Shown here: positions 1 through 5,297 of the stretch, piece after piece | How positions within the stretch are numbered: position 1 is the stretch's first letter | How the letters are laid out: the number at the start of each line of letters is the position of its first letter | Source: Gammaproteobacteria bacterium | GTDB lineage: Bacteria > Pseudomonadota > Gammaproteobacteria > UBA6429 | Assembly: GCA_003232015.1 (NCBI GenBank) | Contig: QIKU01000057.1 | Coordinates: 1-6,938 of the forward strand | DNA: 6,938 bases | Reading direction: 5' to 3' | Notes under the pieces: model-generated | Seen by the model: the letters and a program-made list of their open reading frames with translations, nothing else | What the model was told of the DNA's origin: nothing | The model's database searches: none | Position numbers and translations under genes: made by a program

Positions 1-952
1 AGTTGACGACGTGCGGCAATTCCGAAATATCTATTCCTCTTGCCGCAATATCCGTCGCAACCAAAATTTTTATTTCACCTTTTTTAAATCCGGCCAAAGC
101 GCGCGTGCGCGCCCCCTGACTTTTATCGCCGTGAATAGCTGCAGCATGAATTTTTTTTGCTTCCAGCTGTTTAACCAGACGATTTGCACCATGCTTGGTT
201 CGTGAAAAAACCAAAACCCGATCCCATTCGTTTTCTCGGATCAGATGTGACAACAATCTGGATTTATTTTTTTTATCCACGGGATGCATCCATTGCTTGA
301 CCGCAGCAACCGTGGTGTTGCGAGGACTCACATCGATTTCCACTGGATTATGCAACAACCCTTTCGTTAATTTCCGAATATCGGGTGAAAATGTTGCAGA
401 AAACATTAGATTTTGCCGTTTTTTAGGCAATAAGGCCAATATCTGACGAATATCCTTGATAAATCCCATATCGAGCATACGATCCGCCTCGTCAAGCACT
501 AAAATTTCCAGCTCGTTAAACTTGATCGCATTTTGATTGTATAAATCCATTAAGCGACCGGGGGTTGCTACCAGTACATCAACACCGCGTCGTAATTGCA
601 TCATTTGAGGGTTAATTTTAACGCCACCAAAAACCACACTAGAATGTAAAGAAAGATACTTACTATATTGCTTAACGCTCTCATTAACTTGTGCTGCCAG
701 CTCTCGGGTCGGAGTGAGCACCAGAGCTCTCACCCTATTTGGCTTCGCATTCTGTCCTTTAGCAAGACGTTGCAACAGCGGCAAAGTAAAACCAGCGGTT
801 TTTCCTGTCCCTGTTTGTGCCGCAGCCATCACGTCCCGCCCAGCAATTATGGGGGGAATGGCTTGAGTCTGTACAGAAGTAGGTTCTTCATAACCCTTGT
901 CACTTAGCGCACGTAATAGAGTTTCGGATAAACCAAGAGAAGAAAATGTCAT
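1..952 (-). CDS. rhlE: RhlE-type ATP-dependent DEAD-box RNA helicase (3' end beyond window)
   Basis: An ATP-dependent RNA helicase that unwinds short duplexes in the cytoplasm; RhlE relatives act in ribosome assembly and RNA decay. I translated the minus strand from the ATG at 952-950 and it stays open for 317 codons to the window edge. Motifs are in the canonical order: the Q motif around residues 20-33 with Gln28, motif I AQTGTGKT at 45-52, Ia PTRELA at 81-86, TPGR at 130-133, DEAD at 154-157, SAT at 185-187, VFSRT at 248-252 and TDIAARGID at 300-308. Motif VI (HRxGR) and the basic C-terminal tail would lie beyond position 1. The start [10 protein letters not shown] and blocks such as NPQMM and [13 protein letters not shown] match RhlE rather than RhlB, SrmB or DeaD. 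AAGG at 959-962 sits 6 bases upstream of the ATG and supports this start. The large palindrome at 992-1154 lies just upstream. No frameshift is seen. Confidence 0.95.
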   Translation of the reverse strand, partial: MTFSSLGLSETLLRALSDKGYEEPTSVQTQAIPPIIAGRDVMAAAQTGTGKTAGFTLPLLQRLAKGQNAKPNRVRALVLTPTRELAAQVNESVKQYSKYLSLHSSVVFGGVKINPQMMQLRRGVDVLVATPGRLMDLYNQNAIKFNELEILVLDEADRMLDMGFIKDIRQILALLPKKRQNLMFSATFSPDIRKLTKGLLHNPVEIDVSPRNTTVAAVKQWMHPVDKKNKSRLLSHLIRENEWDRVLVFSRTKHGANRLVKQLEAKKIHAAAIHGDKSQGARTRALAGFKKGEIKILVATDIAARGIDISELPHVVN

Positions 953-991
953 AACTAACCTTATATATTATTGTTATTGTAACTACTCAGC
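953..991 (-). promoter_or_regulatory. rhlE leader: ribosome binding site and possible -10 element
   Basis: Reading the minus strand, AAGG at 962-959 lies 6 bases before the rhlE ATG and is the likely Shine-Dalgarno. A TACAAT hexamer at 981-976 could serve as a -10 box giving a leader of about 17 bases. No convincing TTGACA-like -35 lies 16-18 bases upstream of it, so the promoter part is weak. If this promoter is real, transcripts would start downstream of the palindrome and not include it. If rhlE is instead read through from upstream, the palindrome would lie in the intercistronic RNA. Confidence 0.35.
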
Positions 992-1154
992 ATATACCCA
1001 TAGCGTTTAATACTTAGGTGTAAATCTGCGTTCTATTTATTTCATGGCCAGGAAAAATAACGCGTAATAATCGCTCTATTGCAAGGAATTTTCCCTGGCC
1101 ATGAAATAAATAGAACGCACTCTAACACCTAAACCCCAATCGCTACGGGCATAT
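992..1154. repeat. 163-base near-symmetric palindrome (MITE-like or structured RNA element)
   Basis: Two arms, 992-1058 and 1088-1154, align as reverse complements without a single gap, centred on position 1073. The core is a perfect 26-bp inverted repeat (1027-1052 with 1094-1119). It extends inward with one mismatch to 1058/1088. Outward it extends through an 8-bp block (1014-1021 with 1125-1132) and a 5-bp block (1001-1005 with 1141-1145) to ATAT termini. Within the 29-base centre, 1064-1069 can pair again with 1077-1082 (one pair only as G.T on the plus strand). The element fills the gap between the stop of the Amt-kinase gene and the leader of rhlE and begins exactly at the base after that stop. 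There is no transposase and it is too short to be autonomous. It lacks the short GC stem plus U-tract of an intrinsic terminator, although it could still impede transcription or stabilise a 3' end. The mobile-element interpretation is inference. Confidence 0.85.
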
Positions 1155-4028
1155 TTAATTAACCCGGTGCTTCTCGAGCATCGCAGCCAAAACTTTCATA
1201 TTGATCGGCTTAGGGAGAAAGTCATCCATTCCGGCATCCAGGCATTTCTCTTTATCACCCGTCATATTATTTGCTGTCATTGCAATGATTATACGATGGA
1301 TATCCTCGTTTTGCTCTATATTCCTTATTTCTTGCGTCACTTCATAACCACTCATCACGGGCATCATGCAGTCCATTAAAATGATATCGTATACGGTATT
1401 TTTTATTTTAAAGAGCGCCTCTTTGCCGCTGCCTGCAACATCCACCTGACACCCTATTTTTGTTAATAAGCTTCTGGCGACAATTTGGTTCACGTCATTA
1501 TCATCAACAACAAGCACAGCAATATCGAAACCATATTGCTTATTTTTCTCAATCTGTCCTGACTTGTTATCTCCTTCTAAATTCCGTGTCGATGCCGCTG
1601 ATAAGGCCTGCCATAACTTAGAGGTCTTAATCGGTTTATCTATCCACGCATAACAGGATCGCAAATCACCTTCCCTGAGTTCTGGATTACAAAAACCTGA
1701 TGCCAGCACAACGACGGGGATAGCTGCAGGGCAAAGATCATTTGTAACAAACTCTATTTCTTGTCTCCATTTACCACTATATGTATCTGCGTCAATTAGA
1801 AGACAGTCTGGCTTTGCGCCCTTTAGCATATTTTTCCACGTATCCGCATCTGCGTATACGGCACCACAGTTTTCAATAACCTCTCTCACAATCGAACGAT
1901 CTATAACGTCAGTTGACAGATAGAGCACCTTTAATCCAGACAAATCAGTTTTGTCTGCGACCGGCTTGCCCGTCACAAGTGCCAGAGAAACAGAAACCGT
2001 AAACTCAGACCCGGAATCGACTCGACTTGTAACGGCAATATCCCCATCCATTAATTTAATCAACTCTTTGCTAATTGACAAACCCAGCCCAGTCCCTCCG
2101 TATTCGCGGGTTGTTGATGCATCAGCCTGGGTAAACGGGTCAAAAATTTTTAAAATTTGCTCTTCCGTCATACCAATACCGGTGTCGCTGATATGAAATA
2201 AAAACGTAACTGATTCATCAGACACAACCCCATCTATGTTCATATAAACATAACCCTGATTAGTGAACTTAATGGCGTTACCAACTAGATTAGTTAATAT
2301 TTGTCGCAAATAATTTGCATCACCCATTATCGTATCAGGCAACGTAGCCGCATAACGGACTCTAAGTTGAACGCCCTTACTATGCGCACTGTGTGCGAGA
2401 CTTTGCCCTATGTCGTCCACCAAATCATGCAAGTTCGTCGGCTGTAAATCGAGTGAAAACTTCCCGGACTCAATCTTTGAAAGATCAAGTATGTTATTAA
2501 TAAGCGATAATAAATTATCTCCAGACCGAGATATTAAATCGACGTAGCCACGCTCTTTTTCAGCAAGAGACGATTGTTTCAAGACATCACTCATACCCAG
2601 TATCGCATTCATAGGCGTTCTGATTTCATGTGACATATTTGCCAGGAATTGCGATTTAGCCATGTTTGCTGTATTGGCTCGGGATAATGCTTCCTGCAAC
2701 ATATCCAACACCTTGTTGTAGCGTAGAGCGATCTGCCCAGCTTCCGTAAAAGGATCAACGGGCGCGCGCAAATCGACATTTTGCGTCCTCGCTTGTAAGT
2801 CCAAAACGTCTACTAAAGTTTGTATTTCACTCGTTGCTTTATGCTCAGCGACATTCAGCCCCATAATTTCATCGGCAACAGCGACACGAAATGGCAGTAT
2901 GAAATTAATCAATTTAAAAAGAACATAGGCCACCCCGAATGCCCAAGCAAAATTAGCCATAACGCCAACAGCTTGAATCCACAGCTGCTCTTCAAACGTT
3001 AAGCCCGTCAGCAATAGGCTGCGCTCCGCAAAAAATGCGACAGCCATCGTTCCCCATACGCCCGCAGTACCATGCACACCCACAACACCAACCACATCAT
3101 CCAACTGACACTTCAGTAGTAAATATTCGGTAAATAACATCACCAACGCACCCACCGTACCAATGATGACGGAATCCACAGGAGATACAACATTACAACA
3201 GGCTGTAATTGACACCAAACCCGCCAACGCACCATTCATCAACTTTCCACAATCGGCATAACCTGAAACGAACGACACAACAATCAGTGCCGTAATAAGG
3301 CCAGAACCACCAGACAAAAAAGTATTTAACAAAATTTTGGGAATATCGGCGGTGAACCCACCCGCACTACCGCCATTAAATCCTATCCAGCCTATCCACA
3401 ACAACAACACACCCAACATAGATAAAGGCAAATTATTACCGGTAATCGTATTGTAAGAACCATCTTCATTAAACCGACCCAAACGCGGACCCAGGACAAT
3501 AATCGCAGCCAATGCGACCCAAGCACCTGTACTATGAACAACCGAGGTACCCGCAAAATCAATAAAACCTTTTGCTGCTAACCAGCCCTGAGGAACACCA
3601 ACATCCAACCCGTTCCAAGCCCAATGACCAAACAAAGGATAAATCAATGCCGATATAATAATCGTAACAATGATATAACCCCTAAATTTCATGCGCTCCG
3701 CCACCGCTCCCGAAACTATAGTCGCTGCCGTACCGCAAAACATTGCTTGAAATAAGAAAAATGTAACGTGTTCGTCACCGGCCCCAACAAAAAAACTCGA
3801 ACTGTCACCACCAAACAAACCGTAATGACTCACGCCAAACATAAGAGTAAAACCAAAACACCAGAAAAGAATAAAAGATATACTGAAATCAGTCAGGTTT
3901 TTTATCGCAACATTAATGCTGTTTTTTGCACGAGTGAGACCACTTTCGAGAGCCACAAAACCAGGCTGCATCAAAAATACCAACACTACACAGAGAATGA
4001 TCCAGAGTTGATCAATGCTATTCTGCAT
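1155..4028 (-). CDS. Ammonium-transporter-fused hybrid histidine kinase (Amt sensor/transducer)
   Basis: A 957-residue inner-membrane protein that probably senses ammonium and starts a phosphorelay. Residues 1-396 are a complete Amt domain (normal about 400, 11 membrane segments). They include Phe97 and Phe217 at the Phe-gate positions, Trp138, Asp157 in DFAGTSVVH, pore histidines His165 and His319, Ser221, and the cytosolic tail RVAVADEIMGLNVAEH. A HAMP-like linker follows (about 397-450). HisKA has MSHEIRTP with phospho-acceptor His467. The ATPase shows the N box around Asn580/Asn584, DTGIGM at 615-620, DPF at 630-632 and GGTGLGL at 644-650. Next come a degenerate receiver (698-812) and an intact receiver (835-957: Asp842/Asp843, phospho-Asp886, Thr918, Lys940). 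There is no HPt or output domain, so an external partner is expected. No glnK (PII) lies beside it, unlike ordinary amtB. Amt-kinase fusions are an established family (for example Kuenenia Amt5); ligand and target here are inferred. The ATG has only a weak AGG 11 bases upstream. Confidence 0.95.
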   Translation of the reverse strand: MQNSIDQLWIILCVVLVFLMQPGFVALESGLTRAKNSINVAIKNLTDFSISFILFWCFGFTLMFGVSHYGLFGGDSSSFFVGAGDEHVTFFLFQAMFCGTAATIVSGAVAERMKFRGYIIVTIIISALIYPLFGHWAWNGLDVGVPQGWLAAKGFIDFAGTSVVHSTGAWVALAAIIVLGPRLGRFNEDGSYNTITGNNLPLSMLGVLLLWIGWIGFNGGSAGGFTADIPKILLNTFLSGGSGLITALIVVSFVSGYADCGKLMNGALAGLVSITACCNVVSPVDSVIIGTVGALVMLFTEYLLLKCQLDDVVGVVGVHGTAGVWGTMAVAFFAERSLLLTGLTFEEQLWIQAVGVMANFAWAFGVAYVLFKLINFILPFRVAVADEIMGLNVAEHKATSEIQTLVDVLDLQARTQNVDLRAPVDPFTEAGQIALRYNKVLDMLQEALSRANTANMAKSQFLANMSHEIRTPMNAILGMSDVLKQSSLAEKERGYVDLISRSGDNLLSLINNILDLSKIESGKFSLDLQPTNLHDLVDDIGQSLAHSAHSKGVQLRVRYAATLPDTIMGDANYLRQILTNLVGNAIKFTNQGYVYMNIDGVVSDESVTFLFHISDTGIGMTEEQILKIFDPFTQADASTTREYGGTGLGLSISKELIKLMDGDIAVTSRVDSGSEFTVSVSLALVTGKPVADKTDLSGLKVLYLSTDVIDRSIVREVIENCGAVYADADTWKNMLKGAKPDCLLIDADTYSGKWRQEIEFVTNDLCPAAIPVVVLASGFCNPELREGDLRSCYAWIDKPIKTSKLWQALSAASTRNLEGDNKSGQIEKNKQYGFDIAVLVVDDNDVNQIVARSLLTKIGCQVDVAGSGKEALFKIKNTVYDIILMDCMMPVMSGYEVTQEIRNIEQNEDIHRIIIAMTANNMTGDKEKCLDAGMDDFLPKPINMKVLAAMLEKHRVN

Positions 4029-4054
4029 TTATGTTAAAACCTATTGCTGTCCAT

Positions 4055-4084
4055 AACATAGTCATTATCGGCCTCGCGTATCAA
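4055..4084 (-). promoter_or_regulatory. Possible sigma-70 promoter for the Amt-kinase gene
   Basis: On the minus strand, TTGATA (4084-4079; 5 of 6 to the -35 consensus) is followed after 18 bases by TATGTT (4060-4055; 4 of 6 to the -10 consensus). This predicts a start near 4048 and a leader of about 20 bases before the ATG at 4028. It is in the right place, between lplT and the kinase gene, but the spacing is slightly long and AT-rich sequence gives such matches by chance. No sigma-54 (GG-N10-GC) promoter was seen, which might have been expected for a nitrogen-regulated gene. Confidence 0.35.
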
Positions 4085-4103
4085 ATCTTCAAATTTAAGA
4101 TTT
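4083..4103. repeat. Small AT-rich inverted repeat in the lplT/Amt-kinase spacer
   Basis: A perfect 7-bp inverted repeat (4083-4089 with 4097-4103) has a 7-base interval containing AAATTT. It overlaps two bases of the putative -35 box at 4079-4084, a position suited to a repressor or activator site. As RNA it would be a weak AT-only hairpin with no U-tract behind it, so it does not look like a terminator for lplT. It may be chance in AT-rich sequence. Confidence 0.3.
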
Positions 4104-4118
4104 TCACGAAATACTATT

Positions 4119-5297
4119 TTACTGCCTTCCTCCGGAGTCCTCTTTTTCGTCGTGCGGTAAACGCCACGCCACAAACAAAGTGGCAATAACAACCAAAACA
4201 CCCAACACAAAAATAGAGCCGGTTGGATCTGCACCTATTGTCGTTGCATAGCTATAAACCCCCACCGCGAACAGCATTGCAATATTTTCGAAAAAATTTT
4301 GAATCGCAATGGCTCCGCCACTACCAATCGTTTTATGCCCGATTTCCTGTAACGCGGCATTCACCGGAACAACAAATAAGCCTCCGGCCAACCCACATAA
4401 AAATAAAATAATTCGGGCAGGCCAAAGCGCATCGACAAAAGACAAAGCAACAATAAACACCCCCATAAAATAGGCGGCCCATCGTGCTCGACGTAAATGT
4501 TCAAGAGGAATCAACTTCGGCACCAATGCAGCGCCTGCGATAATACCTATCGCAACAAACAAGGTCAGCTCGGCGACATCACTGGCATTTTGAGATAATA
4601 AAACCAGCGGCGCCCAAGCAACAATCAGCACACGTAAAACAGCGGATGCAGCCCAAAATAAACTGGCTCCCAAAATAGCAAAACGTGCTCGGTCGGAGGA
4701 AAAAAAGCTTTGCATTGTTTTTTTAAATTTGGGAATCGCCGCTCCCGGTGCCGTACCACGAGCAGGCAACCTGGGTATAAGAAAAGTAATTAATATAGAT
4801 AATCCATAAAAAACAAATACGCAATACAAAGCACCCTGTATCGACCAGTCTGCCAATTTAGCACCTATAAAAGTACCCAAAATAATAGCGAAAATAGTCG
4901 CACCCTCGATCAAACCATTGGCTTTGACTAAAGACTGACGCCCAACCATTTCGGGTAATAAACCGTACTTAGCAGGGCCATAAATCGCCGCACCCACGCC
5001 AACAATTGCGTAGGCTATAATCGGTTCCACAGCAAAAAAAATCAGCACCACACCCAGAGCTTTAAAAATGTTACCAATGATCAACACCCTGGGCTTAGGC
5101 CACTTATCCGCAAAAGAACCCACCCAGGGCGCCAACAAAACAAATGCAACAAGAAATGCGCCTTGTAACGCGGGAATATACCAACCTGCTTCCTGGTTGT
5201 TACTCATGACCATAGAGATGATCGTAAAAAGAATGGCATTATCCGCAAAAGCAGATAAAAACTGTGCCACGAGCAGCGCATAAACACCCTTATTCAT
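4119..5297 (-). CDS. lplT: Lysophospholipid transporter LplT (MFS)
   Basis: An inner-membrane flippase of the major facilitator superfamily. It moves lysophosphatidylethanolamine and lysophosphatidylglycerol from the outer to the inner leaflet so that Aas can re-acylate them. Its 392 residues match the family length of about 400, with 12 membrane segments expected. LplT hallmarks are AQFLSAFADNAILF at 11-24 (Asp19 in the first helix), the motif A equivalent GSFADKWPKPR at 60-70, YGPAKYGLLPEM at 106-117, VKANGLIEGATI at 124-135 and VPVNAALQEIGHKTIGSGGA at 310-329. The ATG overlaps the aas stop (ATGA, 5297-5294), and GAGG at 5308-5305 lies 7 bases upstream inside aas. Both point to translational coupling. 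In E. coli lplT precedes aas; here the order is reversed. The C-terminus is charged and soluble (PHDEKEDSGGRQ). A strong Shine-Dalgarno-like GGAGGAAGG at 4133-4125 lies just before its stop without a canonical start codon after it. Confidence 0.93.
   Translation of the reverse strand: MNKGVYALLVAQFLSAFADNAILFTIISMVMSNNQEAGWYIPALQGAFLVAFVLLAPWVGSFADKWPKPRVLIIGNIFKALGVVLIFFAVEPIIAYAIVGVGAAIYGPAKYGLLPEMVGRQSLVKANGLIEGATIFAIILGTFIGAKLADWSIQGALYCVFVFYGLSILITFLIPRLPARGTAPGAAIPKFKKTMQSFFSSDRARFAILGASLFWAASAVLRVLIVAWAPLVLLSQNASDVAELTLFVAIGIIAGAALVPKLIPLEHLRRARWAAYFMGVFIVALSFVDALWPARIILFLCGLAGGLFVVPVNAALQEIGHKTIGSGGAIAIQNFFENIAMLFAVGVYSYATTIGADPTGSIFVLGVLVVIATLFVAWRLPHDEKEDSGGRQ

Noticed and set aside
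11..907. Plus-strand open frames at 11-205, 195-446 and 668-907
   Set aside because: All are antisense to the rhlE reading frame, which I translated continuously with all expected helicase motifs.
992..1154. Intrinsic (Rho-independent) terminator for the Amt-kinase gene
   Set aside because: The stem is far longer than usual, mostly AT-rich, has a 29-base centre, and is not followed by a U-run in either direction. Some effect on 3' ends remains possible.
3768..4037. Plus-strand 89-codon frame over the start of the Amt-kinase gene
   Set aside because: It is a low-complexity Lys/Thr-rich translation antisense to the first Amt membrane segments, typical of a shadow frame.
4079..4105. An eight-residue GTG-started peptide beginning at 4105
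   Set aside because: It is too short to support and its start is about 19 bases from the only Shine-Dalgarno-like sequence.
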